Source of the DNA: Isochrysis galbana
Taxonomy: Eukaryota; Haptophyta; Isochrysidales; Isochrysidaceae
Length of the DNA stretch: 64,000 nucleotides
Assembly: GCA_018136815.1 (NCBI GenBank)
Contig: CM030932.1
Span: forward strand, 2,626,234 to 2,690,233
Reading direction: 5' to 3'
The position numbers were made by a program, and so were the translations under genes. This document shows, piece by piece, positions 55,401-64,000 of the stretch. Positions within the stretch are counted from its first letter, which is position 1; every line of letters begins with the position of its first letter. Below the pieces are notes generated by a model. That model saw nothing but the letters and a program-made list of their open reading frames with translations, made no database searches and had not been told where the DNA came from.

Positions 55401-58377
55401 CGACGTCCGCCACATTTCGTGGTCCGACTTTGTCTGAAGTGAGGAGATAGCCGGCGACGTCACCTTGACTGCCACCCGTTAGCACCACGAGGTCGTCCAA
55501 GGCCTCTATCTGGGTTTCTGTCTTCGGCGCCTTGCAAGATCGCCCTCCAGCGTGGGCAAGTTCCCGAGCAGTCGAACGCCCCTGGCGCAGCGCGCGGGCT
55601 ACACATATGGTCGTCGGTCTTTGCCCTCGCGCCATTGGCAATAGCTGCGCAAGGAGGATCACACGACCTTGCCTCGGCCATACAGCCCACACGCGCATGA
55701 CATTGACGGGAGACGCGGTGACCAAGACACCTCGTTCGCTGGAGGCTGCGGTGGATGGAAGGGGGGAGGAACCATCGCCTGAGTTGGCGCTAGCAGAGCC
55801 ATCGCACCTCGTTGCGAACCTCGTTGCTGCCGCCGCGCATGTTGCCCAACACACCCGCGGTGAGGCTACCCAGCAAAAGTGGAGAACGCATATAGGATGG
55901 GCACGCCATTTCAACAAGAGCTCTGCGCTGACTTGTGCAGCGCAACGCGTTGTACTCTTGGCGCCATCTGGTGAGCGAGTGGCAGCACGTGGTGAAGGCA
56001 GCCACGATAATCCCAGCAGTCGTACTTCGCCACATGTTGAGCCGACGAGCAGGGGTTCGCATCCACTGCATCCCTTAAAATTGTTTTCAAATGAGGCTGT
56101 TGGGCTCTCGAGGTCATTCGCTGTCTCTATTGCGCGGCAAGCGCAGTATTTGGCACATCGGGCCATCCTCGCAGCACCTGTCAGGCCAGCTCCTTCAGCC
56201 GTGCCGGCCAGTAGAGCCGCCCACTTGGTCCCCGGCTCGTGATGCAATAGTGATGCTGGAGCCTGTGCTCCTAACGAGGGCAGTGTCGAATAAGATTTGG
56301 ATACCTCGAGCGGCATGATCCACACCCGGCCGCTGTTGCAGGCGACGATCAGACCGACAGGTGGGAAGAGCTGGAGAGCACGCGCGTGCGACGCGTCCTC
56401 ATTGGCCTCATGCACACCCACATCCCTTGGTTTCACTTTGCCTGTAGGCCAATCCGCTCTACTGCCACTGGGGCTGATCACACTCTGCATTTCGAAGCTG
56501 GGCTCAGCTCTAGGAGCTTGATCGGGCTTGTCGCCGCTCACCATAGCGCCAGCAAGCAGCCGCACTTCCGAGTGTGCTCCTCGACTCGCCTCCAAGAAAG
56601 TAACGGCGTCCTGTAGCCTGATGACATTCTGCACAACTGCTCCGTTGGTGCTCTCGGCTACACCAGGCGGCCCCTTGGCTCGTCCCGCCTTGGCAATCTC
56701 ACTGCTACCTGTCCGCTCGTCCGAGGACGCAAGCCCCACGGGTACCGACCAAACTCTCACACCGCCATCTGCACCCCCGGTTACAACAACCCCTACAGCT
56801 GAACTTGCTGCCGCTGACCAAACATGCTTTCCCTCGTGCCCTCGGAGTGTGTCCAACAGCTCAACGCCTCCAAAAGCAAAGTTGCCAGCCGAACTGGCAG
56901 CCGGCAAGCCTGGTTCTTCTCTGGCTTCGAGCACTCCCCACGGTGCACCAACCCCACCATAAGTAGGCCCTGCATCCGCAGGCCAGCTCCCGTAACCTTG
57001 CACCCCAGATGCAAGGATTCTCGCCGCAACACCCTTTGTTCCCCTTAAACCCATCTCAGCGGTCTCTAGCGGTTGCATGGGCAGCCGCCACAGACGTGCA
57101 CACCCATCCTCACCTGCGGTCACGAGCACCGAAGCTCGACGCGTCCGATGAACCCACGAGATGGTCCATGGTCGAGCCGTGTGTGCGAACCAGCCGACAT
57201 CTGCAGGAACATCAGTTGCAGGATGCTCCATGCAATATGTCTCTCTTGCCCCAGATGCACCAACGCCATCGCCGATTTCGCGGCGCAGACACATGCCCTG
57301 ACTGCCACATTTGCCGGTAGTGCCAACCAGGAGACGGCGTGCCGCTGCTACCGCCACAGCGGTCCGTGTCCACACCATCGCTCGCCTGTCGTCCGAGACG
57401 GAGGCTACAGCTGTACCACAAGGAGACCAATGTAGTGCAAAGACAGATCCCTCATGTCCCGTCAGATTGAGTAGAGGCGGCGGGCGCGACGTTGGGGGTC
57501 TGAGGCGCGGCCGTCCGAAAAAGGGAAAGTATGGTAGATTGTCCTGGCACCGCGGCAGCGGGACCGACAATGAGAGCCAGCCAGCCTTATCCTCAGCGAC
57601 TTCGCTCAGCAAGCAGTCGGGAATCGCATCACTCGCCTCCCAGACAAGCACTGTGCGGAAAGCCGAGCCGGAAGCGACCAAAAACGATTTCTGGATCGTT
57701 TTATCTCCTGGTATGAGTCCAGCAAGCCACAGCGCATCTGTGTCTTCGTCTGAGCCTTCCCCAGCTGCGCGAGGCGCAGACTCATAGCAAGCATGGTCCG
57801 AGATGGCTGCTGCCACCATCGGAGGCCGCAGGGCCATTGCATAGAGAACCGACTTTGTGGAGCATGCGACAGTCCGGAGTGGCCGGAGGGTTCTCGAGGG
57901 AGGTGGGGCCATGGAACGGCCGGAATCGTCCGCGATCGCCCAGCACACTTCCCACACAGATACCGAGTTGTCGTCGCACCCGATGGCCACATAGTCAGCA
58001 CCGTCTGCTGATTGCGCCAGTTCCGCGATGATTGCGCAGTCGAGCACGCGGCAGCCCATCGTCCAGCCGGCGCGCAGGCACAACGACGGAGTGCCAGCCC
58101 GCTCAAATGCGAGCGCACGCACCTCGCGCACCCCGTGAACGAGCAGTAGCTGGCCGAGGCACCCAGCGCACCCAGCACTCAGCCCATGCACGGTCTCCTC
58201 CTCGAGCAGCGGCAGCTGGTGGAGAAGCGCGCGTAGGCGGAGGGAATAGATACGGAGGAAGGGACCCGCGCCGGCCGCCACATATTCCTCGTCTACCAGC
58301 GCGAGCGCGCTCACCGGCACCGAGCTCGCCGGCGCCTCGTTTGCCGACACGCGGCGCCAGCAGGACTCCGACGCCAT
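52426..58377 (-). CDS. Large WDR6-like WD40 protein
   Basis: A single open frame of 1,983 residues from the ATG at 58,377; the frame is open 57 codons further, but the conserved part begins right after this Met. The N-terminal order is that of WDR6/Trm734: a beta-propeller start (VSALALVDEEYVAAGAGPFLRIY), LLVHGVREVRALAF, IAIGCDDNSVSVWEV-type and LVASGSAFRTVLVWEA motifs, then NLTGHEGSVFALHWSPCGTAVASVSDDR, LVTAGEDGCARLWR and a C-terminal GDFIFTCGHDQRLCAWKI. WDR6 partners the FTSJ1/Trm7 methyltransferase to methylate the ribose of the tRNA wobble base. Human WDR6 has about 1,120 residues; here extra loops rich in Ala, Ser and Pro separate the blades. The absence of introns in 6 kb contrasts with its neighbours. 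A different multi-propeller WD40 protein remains possible. Confidence 0.75.
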   Translation of the reverse strand: MASESCWRRVSANEAPASSVPVSALALVDEEYVAAGAGPFLRIYSLRLRALLHQLPLLEEETVHGLSAGCAGCLGQLLLVHGVREVRALAFERAGTPSLCLRAGWTMGCRVLDCAIIAELAQSADGADYVAIGCDDNSVSVWEVCWAIADDSGRSMAPPPSRTLRPLRTVACSTKSVLYAMALRPPMVAAAISDHACYESAPRAAGEGSDEDTDALWLAGLIPGDKTIQKSFLVASGSAFRTVLVWEASDAIPDCLLSEVAEDKAGWLSLSVPLPRCQDNLPYFPFFGRPRLRPPTSRPPPLLNLTGHEGSVFALHWSPCGTAVASVSDDRRAMVWTRTAVAVAAARRLLVGTTGKCGSQGMCLRREIGDGVGASGARETYCMEHPATDVPADVGWFAHTARPWTISWVHRTRRASVLVTAGEDGCARLWRLPMQPLETAEMGLRGTKGVAARILASGVQGYGSWPADAGPTYGGVGAPWGVLEAREEPGLPAASSAGNFAFGGVELLDTLRGHEGKHVWSAAASSAVGVVVTGGADGGVRVWSVPVGLASSDERTGSSEIAKAGRAKGPPGVAESTNGAVVQNVIRLQDAVTFLEASRGAHSEVRLLAGAMVSGDKPDQAPRAEPSFEMQSVISPSGSRADWPTGKVKPRDVGVHEANEDASHARALQLFPPVGLIVACNSGRVWIMPLEVSKSYSTLPSLGAQAPASLLHHEPGTKWAALLAGTAEGAGLTGAARMARCAKYCACRAIETANDLESPTASFENNFKGCSGCEPLLVGSTCGEVRLLGLSWLPSPRAATRSPDGAKSTTRCAAQVSAELLLKWRAHPICVLHFCWVASPRVCWATCAAAATRFATRCDGSASANSGDGSSPLPSTAASSERGVLVTASPVNVMRVWAVWPRQGRVILLAQLLPMARGQRPTTICVARALRQGRSTARELAHAGGRSCKAPKTETQIEALDDLVVLTGGSQGDVAGYLLTSDKVGPRNVADVAADIGAAGTVSMSEVRVQATKASGGIREEPTNREDDRLQCPMTVCLPSVHGKQCVTHLLSSELAARRVGSFCACADYMDLTGSEGCRAPAGGASKGRVLSCGRDGHVIEMVCEEACSNDCSSSRACFGSAVREPATESTEHPHRVRGWPKTGGDSLRLTVLRRWRVPIAGYLEKMLPLPVAWPQNGEPPFVPGEGDQLHAAECSSHTSILIGSAMPVEAGEDVALSSERGGGEDTPLVGGIDLIIAAFVQKRLILWRLSARQQLLVMPSAGYKHPKDVGLWTCLQPLATLGTEPMCNNLDHTSCDVPVAAVQALVLAYSQAGVVRIHHNGLSASEALVHKRLAATSNANVHQGCSCPAPEATGRLRHERAIATMYQEPWQSYSLEAGIHGKGVHTIVTIPSSTGGLAPMLTATVAMAAPPFAQGSEKALRGLAETVPESDAQTIAYTSPLLLATGGEDNMVRILTATPQPLPRHFTSQIILSGHPAPVRALATCAAPVGFGADVLLFSAGGKEVLKCWGIQLPTPATLTSASTPLRDGERQGLRVELRCSREPPARTQRDVQRRHFGLPSNPGEPDDRVVLRRAGDSDARYMVLAAATICLDEDGQREGSQLSVCAAGTSTGVILLHLFQTPTIGDVIPHSSELPAPQGCGPVLSLGLHHHRIPMREVGTSASAGSNEALLVLAGDTSGKLTVWDVTPLLCMPTGASQVGSNITACRIQTKAPRPLLQVQLHSMGLNALAISTQSFAAADGSSQPIVVVTAGDDQAVGVLSLMVRPVDGCADVDAVVDTTSDLGRKTEPSASRKPAARPIATSKNVRVTIRRQWRQRGAHGASVRAIACTGDFIFTCGHDQRLCAWKIDRAAATTSSLRCGTGWSAQATGGASHWSSSTSSTSVGEEPFTSMDSPGGEEDADDGPPVLTAICTRYVGVQRVTSLAILSLTSAPQDRCTAAELCAQGESKDVADVATTEVQAQFKAVLAVGGHGLETVVLRL

Positions 58378-58499
58378 CCCCCCGTAATAGTTTTCTTGTT
58401 GTGTGAGTATAACCTTAGTGCGGAGAGACCCAGGACCCAGGCTGGAGGCCGATCGACGGCAACACGGCAACGGCGCCCTACGCCCTACGCCCCTACCTA

Positions 58500-58620
58500 G
58501 ACTCCAGCTTCTTCTGCCCCCAGAGCTGCCTCCCATGGCCCCTGGCAAGGCCCAGCAGGTGCCTGAGAGCAGGCCGGAGGCGCGCGCGCCGCAGGCGCGT
58601 GGGAGAGAAGGTCACGTTCA
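58500..58620 (+). repeat. SINE-B inner module, diverged
   Basis: TCTGCCCCCAGAGCTGCCTCC, CCCCTGGCAAGGCCC and GCAGGCGCGTGGGAGAG resemble the inverted centre of SINE-B. It lies just upstream of the WDR6-like start. 58,640-59,360 holds no gene; a block at 58,975-59,040 (GGTCATGGGGGGGTGCCTCG) is weakly SINE-B-like. Confidence 0.45.
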
Positions 58621-59379
58621 CGTTCACGTTCCGTCGAAAGAGGAAGAGAGAGAGAGAGAATAACGAATAACGAGATAACAGATTACGAGTACAGAGTAAA
58701 GAGGACCAAAATTTCAAAATAGAAATAGTTTTCCTAATGGTCTAGTTTTCAACTACGTTACTAACGCGAACAGCAAGGCAAAATTCGGCAGCAATGACTT
58801 ACTGTAGACTGTAGATAGAGATAGAGGCCACTGTCCACTGTCCACTGTGTACTTATTTATCTACTACTATTATCTATTATCTACGAGCTTCGAATTTTAC
58901 CATTTATCATTTATCTCTTACTTATACTTAAGGCTAAGGCTTAAGCGGCGACCAACCTACTCTAATAGAGTAGGGGTCATGGGGGGGTGCCTCGCGCCCC
59001 TCCCCTCAGGCACTAACGCCCCTCCGGGAGGGCCTGTCACAGTCACCCTCAAGCCATGCCCTTTAGCATGTGCTGAGCACTCAACACACCCAGCCAGACC
59101 TTCCCAGACCGCAGACCGCGCAACGCAACTCGCACTCCCTCGCCCAGACCCACACCACATCGTACTGACCCCCCCCACCTTCTCTGAGCCACAGACCCAC
59201 AGGACGGTCAGGACGGCCCCCGAGGCCGGCGAGGCGAGCGAGGGCTTTGCACTATCGCACGACAGACCACAGACCGGTGTGCGTAGTATGCGTCGTCGCG
59301 TTGTCTACTTCTACTACCACTTCACTAATTCTACGTCTACTTCCAAATGCGGGGGCAAATACGGAGGGGGTTTCAGATA

Positions 59380-60130
59380 AATAAACCTTTTAATAGTCTC
59401 ACCGCACACGCGGCCGTGGACCCTCTACTTTCTACTCACGTAGGAAAACTTTCTACACCCCCACTCCCCCGGCCCTTCTCCCCCCGCCATAAGGCGACTC
59501 CCCCCGTGCACTACTAGGGGGATAGGGGTGAAGGGCTTAGATATGGTCCGGTGGCCCGCGCCTCCCCCCGGTGATCATTCCCCCCCTTCCTCCTGTGTCT
59601 CCGAGTGGGCGGCGGTCTCAGCCCCGACTTATCCTGTAAACAGGTGCGGGACTTACCTATTTTCCGGTGAGCGGAGCTCTCGCTCCGCCCACCCCCTTCT
59701 CCGCGCTCTCTCTCCCCCCTCCTGCAGGCACGCGCGATGGCGCGCCTGCGGCAGGCCCGCAGCTGCCCCTGGCGACCCCTGGAGGCTCCTGGAGGCCAGC
59801 TCTGGGGGCAGAGGAGGCTGGGGCTGGGCCCTGGCCTCCCCTGCCTCTCCCTCGCTGGCGCTCCTGAGCCTCTGGGGCCCCCAATCTGCACCTGTCTGCC
59901 TGTCGACCAGGGGGGGAGGGGGGGTTGGAGCGATGGGCTGGTCACGATGGGCCAGGATGGGCGAATGAGGCGAGCCTGTGGGGAAGGGAGTGGGTCAGTA
60001 GGGCAGTGGCCTCCTGGCAAGCCATCAGGCGTGCCATGAGGATGGATGGTTCCTCCCCCATGGCAGGGGAGGAGTGGAGAGAGGGGGGGGCTCGTGCCCC
60101 CCCATGGGTCAACCAAGTATAAACTTAGTT
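59380..60130 (-). mobile_element. SINE-B copy 3
   Basis: A 751-bp element, reverse orientation, nearly identical to copy 2. It is bounded by the 17-bp duplication GGAGGGGGTTTCAGATA at 59,363-59,379 and 60,131-60,147. The different duplication from copies 1 and 2 proves independent insertion. Confidence 0.93.
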
Positions 60131-60284
60131 GGAGGGGGTTTCAGATACGGCAAACGGTCTATATTTGGTCCGCGTACAATTCGGTGAATACGTATTTCCC
60201 ATTGAGATCTAGGATCTAGATCTAGGAAAGTGCCTCATCGATGAGCCTCATCGGCAACGGAGCCCCTACCCCGCGATGGGGGTG

Positions 60285-60415
60285 TGGGCGGTTGGCGCAT
60301 GGCTCGTCCGGTGTGTGTGGCTAGGGATGCTAGCCAACAAGATGATACAAGACTACACTGGTTGGTGCATGGCTCGTCCGGTGTAACTAGGGATGGCAGC
60401 TAACAAGATGGCCTA
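60285..60415 (+). repeat. Direct repeat upstream of the P5A ATPase
   Basis: A unit of about 68 bp containing GCATGGCTCGTCCGGTGT, CTAGGGATG and AACAAGATG occurs twice in tandem, ~100 bp before the ATPase ATG. A GATCTAGGATCTAGATCTAG patch lies just upstream at 60,204-60,223. Confidence 0.75.
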
Positions 60416-60510
60416 GAGCCTAGATAGAGGCTCTCTAGAGTACAAGACTTTAAGTTTTTACGGAGGAAGGGAATGGGTGGGCGGAAGCGAGGCGAGGGCG
60501 GGGAAGGCGG

Positions 60511-63500
60511 ATGGGGGCACTGGTGGCACCGCGCACGCTGAGGGGCGCGAGCCTGCAGCGCCCACTGGGGCTCTCGTGGGTGTTGTGGGCGGTGGTCGCG
60601 ATGGGCTACGCGGCGGTCGGCGCCCAGCTCCGCGCCACTGCAGGAGAGCCACTCGCCACTGCACTCGCTCATCAGCGGCGCAGAGAAGCGGAGGCAGCGC
60701 TTGGGCTCGCGTACGAGCGCCGCCAGCTCCTGCCACTGCAGGCGGCGCTGACAGACTGCGCAGAGCTGGCCGAGCGAGACGAGAGGTTCAAGGCCTCACT
60801 CACTGCTGACCGCCTCAACCTCGCCCGCGAGCTACTCGCTCGCATCGGCTCGGTGACGGAGGAGCTAGACGTGGCAGCTGAGGTGGCAGCAACAGACCGG
60901 CCTTCACCAGCGATCGCCGCCTTCGTGGGCGCGCTTGAACGCGGCACCGCGCTGTTTGGACCAGAGCCCCCGGTCACTCCCGGCGATGGCGCTCCGCTAC
61001 TGGGAGTGGCAAAGCTCCGCGCCGCTGCCGACATCCTGCTCTCGCTCATTGAGCGCACCAGCGATGAGAGTGTGCGTGAAGCCGCTCGACGCGCAAGTGC
61101 CCGGGCCAAGGACGCCGCCGCGCGAGCAGAGGCGGCGCTCACACCCGAAATGGATCCTCCCGACGTCAAATTGCCACCCTGGTACATGCCATCCTTCGGG
61201 CCTTGCGTGGCTGGCGTCGCGTTGGTCATCTGCCACATGCTGGTTCACCTCTGCGCCCATTGGTCGAGCTGGTTCCGCTGCCTTTTGTACTTCCATCCCA
61301 CTTCTCAGCTAAAGGTCGGCTCCTTCGTACTTGTGTCGCCCTTCCAGCACCGCGGCAAGCCAGAAATCGTGCCTGTGACTGCCGACGACGGCGGAAGGCT
61401 TTTTATCGTCTTCCAACGGCAAAAGTACGAGTGCTTTGATGCTGCTACGCTTGTTCATCTTCAGAGCGACAAACTGGGAGAGTGCGATGCTGATGTTCAG
61501 CGTGGCCTTAAGAATGGCGCCTGCGGTGCGATCATACCTGTGCAGTGCCCCCTGGCAGAACCGCTCGGGAAATACGCGTCCAGTCGTGGGCTCTCCGTCG
61601 CGGCCGCCACCATTGCCGAACGGCTTTATGGTAAGAATGAGTTCGCCATCCCCCTCCCCTCATTCCGCGACCTTTACGTCGAGCAGCTCATGAGCCCAAT
61701 CGCCGTTTTCCAAATTGTCTGCTCGTTTCTCTGGATGTTGGACGACTATTGGAAGTATACTCTGTTCACGCTGCTCATGATTTGCTCGTTTGAGGCTACA
61801 ACTGCGTTTCAACGGAGGCAAAACATGCTCACCTTGAAAGGGATGGGTGCAAGAAAGCAACAAGTGCTTGCTTTCCGTGGTGGAGCCTGGGCGGAAATGG
61901 ACACGGACTGCCTCTTACCAGGCGACGTGATCTCGATGTGCTCCAACGCCAAGGTTGCTACGGGATCGGATACTGGCGCGTCTAGTGAGGACTGCGCTGT
62001 CGGAATATCCGTTCCTGCCGACTTGTTGCTCCTTCGCGGTCGCGCTGTCACCAACGAGGCATGTCTGACTGGCGAGAGTGTGCCGCAAACAAAGGACGCC
62101 CTAGTGATATCGCCGAAGGACATTGGCACACATCTCGACATACGTAAGGAGCACCGTGCGGCCATCCTATTTTCCGGGACGGAACTGATCCAACATGGCA
62201 GCACTGACACCGGGGCAGGCAACGGCGAAGACCGATCCGCTTGCCGCGATGCTGATGATGCCATACACATCTGTCCAGAAATTCCCCCGCCGCCCGACGG
62301 CGGATGTATATGCTACGTCTTAGCGACGGCTTTCTCGTCGTCCCAGGGGGAGCTGATGCGCTTGATCGAATTCTCTATGGATCAGGTGAGGCCATGCGCT
62401 CGTCTGGAATATCAACGGTCAAGTAAGCATGCGGTCGATCACGAGCAACCATTACGATGTCTATGGCCCCGACGGCTCGGCCGCTTTTAGTGCCGCAAAG
62501 CTGACCCATTCCTAAAGAGACACTGAGAGAGCTGTAAAGTGCAATCAAGGACTTCCGGGTCTTGCCTCGCCGTGGTGCCCCTCCCTTCTGCTACCTTGTG
62601 GATTCTGAGTACCGGGGTGGCTGCTGCGTAGGTATCTTCGGATAAGTTGGAAACTCTTGGCTTGTTGCTATTGCTCCTCGCATTTGCCCTCGCCGCTGCC
62701 AGCTATGTCTTCACACAAGGAGTCGCTGAGGGGAAGAAGTCCAAATATGAACTGGTGCATGAGCGGGACCTGCCAAATGCTGCCGAGGACCATTGCGCCT
62801 CACTAGCGATGCTTTACTTGAGGGCATCGCCTCAACACCCAACCCTGCCTCTTTCGTACTATGCCGCACTTGCACGTTGGCCTCGATTATCTCCATGCCG
62901 GCACCCTGTATCGCAGGCTCTGAAGTGCGCCCTCATCATCACGTCGGTCGTCCCGCCAGAGCTTCCCATGCAGACTGCCCTTGCAGTAAACACAGCGCTC
63001 ATGGCGCTTCACAAGGCGCAGGTATTCTGTACAGAACCATTCCGTGTCCCAATGGCGGGAAAAATCACCCATACACTCTTCGACAAGACGGGGACCATCA
63101 CGTCCGACGAACTTACCGCTCAAGGTCTCGTAAACGCGGATGATGAAGCCATCCCGGGTACGGCCGTCGCTGATGGTGAAGGCACTGACGCAGCTCATAC
63201 CGAGCTGAGCAAAAGCGCCTCGACAAGTCGGCGTAGTGGCGATGCTCCGGCGCGTGCCCTTGCACCGATGCCTACAGCATCCCAAGCGATTCTTACGGTC
63301 ATCGGTGGGTGTCACAGCCTCGCAACTGTTGGCGGTAGGATCACCGGGGACCCCATTGAGATCGCTGCACTCCGTGGCGTTGGCTGGAGATTCGATTCAG
63401 GCGTGGCAAAATGGCACGACATGGTGCCTGGTGCAGAGGCCATTGTGCGTGCAGCCGAGACGAGGCTTTCGCACACGGCGGTCCTCGCCAGCAGCACAGT

Positions 63501-64000
63501 GCATATTAATGCCCAGCATGCAAGATCGTCAGGAGCGGCAGCGAGCGTTTCACAACGAGGAACTCAAGCCACGGCCGGGTCGTCTTCGAGCGTAGCCTCA
63601 GTCGCAGCGGAAAGTCGCGCAGCACAGTACGCTCTCGACGCTGCAAAGGCGAAACTGATTCGCGCCAAAGAGAGGCGGGACGCCAAGGCCCGGCAGCAAG
63701 GTCAAGGTGGCATGCCCCTTCTTTCACTCGAGGTGCGGTGTGCCATGAGTACATGCGTTGGCGCCCCGTACCCCCATCGTCCTCTACGCACCGCCCAACC
63801 CTGCGCTTTGCGTTGCCATGTCTTGCTCACGCTCATCTCACTCTACCGGCAGGTAAGACCTATAGCTCGTCATCACTTCTCCTCTGCTCTACAGCGCATG
63901 TCGACTGTCGCCGTTGTGCGCAACTACAAAAGTGTGTCGGGAAGCATTGGCTCAGCAGTCTTGTGCCTCGTCAAGGGTTCGCCGGAGGCGGTTGGTCGGC
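60511..64000 (+). CDS. P5A-type ATPase (ATP13A1/Spf1-like), 3' incomplete
   Basis: Exons 60511-62385, 62632-62754, 62917-63732 and 63853 to beyond the window end; all introns are GT-AG, phase 0. P5A ATPases dislocate mis-inserted helices of membrane proteins from the ER. Visible motifs are FRDLYVEQLMSPIAVFQ, LWMLDDYWKYTLFTLLM, FEATTAFQRRQ, LLPGDVISM, VPADLLLL, TGES (520-523), the P5A membrane motif VVPPELPMQTALAVNT (677), FCTEPFRVPMAGK, the phosphorylation site DKTGTITSDEL (722), VIGGCHSLATVGGRITGDPIE, HFSSALQRMS and VKGSPE. The first ~215 residues add an Ala/Arg-rich helical extension with one hydrophobic segment near residue 20-37 not typical of Spf1, and a Ser/Ala-rich insertion of ~90 residues precedes the nucleotide-binding part. 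The P5A rather than P5B class follows from PPELP and the partner motifs. Confidence 0.93.

Noticed and set aside
55532-56242. Plus-strand frame of 236 codons inside the WDR6-like gene
   Set aside because: Antisense to a well-supported conserved coding region, with no recognisable motif.

Overview
This window is nuclear DNA of a eukaryote, most likely a photosynthetic, flagellated microalga with a secondary plastid. The genes have spliceosomal introns, almost all GT-AG, and lie singly on either strand with no operons. There is a plant-type MGDG (plastid galactolipid) synthase, and both it and a ferredoxin/metallo-beta-lactamase protein begin with a hydrophobic signal-like stretch, as expected for import into a plastid of secondary origin. 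A CFAP95-like protein suggests a flagellum. A haptophyte or similar marine alga fits, but that is inference.

Layout of genes. 0.6-1.9 kb: remnant of a hAT transposase. 3.3-4.2 kb (+): CFAP95-like flagellar protein, 4 exons. 5.8-7.4 kb (-): MBD4-like DNA glycosylase, 5 exons. 10.3-11.6 kb (+): cyclophilin, 6 exons. 13.5-15.4 kb (-): MGDG synthase, 2 exons. 20.4-21.9 kb (-): ferredoxin-MBL protein, 4 exons, one GC-AG intron. 23.3-25.1 kb (+): formamidase, 3 exons. 31.7-35.5 kb (+): lipoxygenase, about 12 exons. 38.4-40.8 kb (-): coiled-coil protein with 11 internal repeats. 44.7-47.1 kb (-): TIR-like plus ankyrin protein. 49-50 kb (+): chromodomain-BED fragment of a hAT transposase. 52.4-58.4 kb (-): very large WDR6-like WD40 protein. 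60.5 kb to the end (+): P5A-type (ATP13A1/Spf1) ATPase, running off the window.

The space between genes is rich in retroelements. Three full-length copies of a ~755-bp SINE-like element (26.8, 40.9, 59.4 kb) each have their own 16-17-bp target-site duplication. Their 3' part resembles the 3' UTR of a LINE whose ORF2 C-terminus lies at 17.8-19.1 kb and whose 5'-truncated copy at 42.7 kb also has a 16-bp duplication. A second retroposon type (27,844-30,812, minus, 15-bp duplication) encodes only an ORF1-like protein and no visible reverse transcriptase. It is split by a 924-bp non-autonomous hAT element with TAGGG/CCCTA ends and an 8-bp duplication, which itself contains a further retroposon piece. 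There is also a 1.7-kb heptanucleotide array (GCTTTTT type), a long CA microsatellite, long G and CT tracts, perfect palindromes and a tRNA-derived SINE-like region.

The genes do not form one pathway. MGDG synthase (thylakoid lipid), lipoxygenase (oxylipins) and the ferredoxin-MBL protein are plausibly plastid-related; formamidase releases ammonia; the WDR6-like protein relates to tRNA 2'-O-methylation; the P5A ATPase acts in the ER; the MBD4-like enzyme repairs DNA. Exon borders were read by eye from GT/AG sites, reading phase and family similarity. No transcript data or database search was available.
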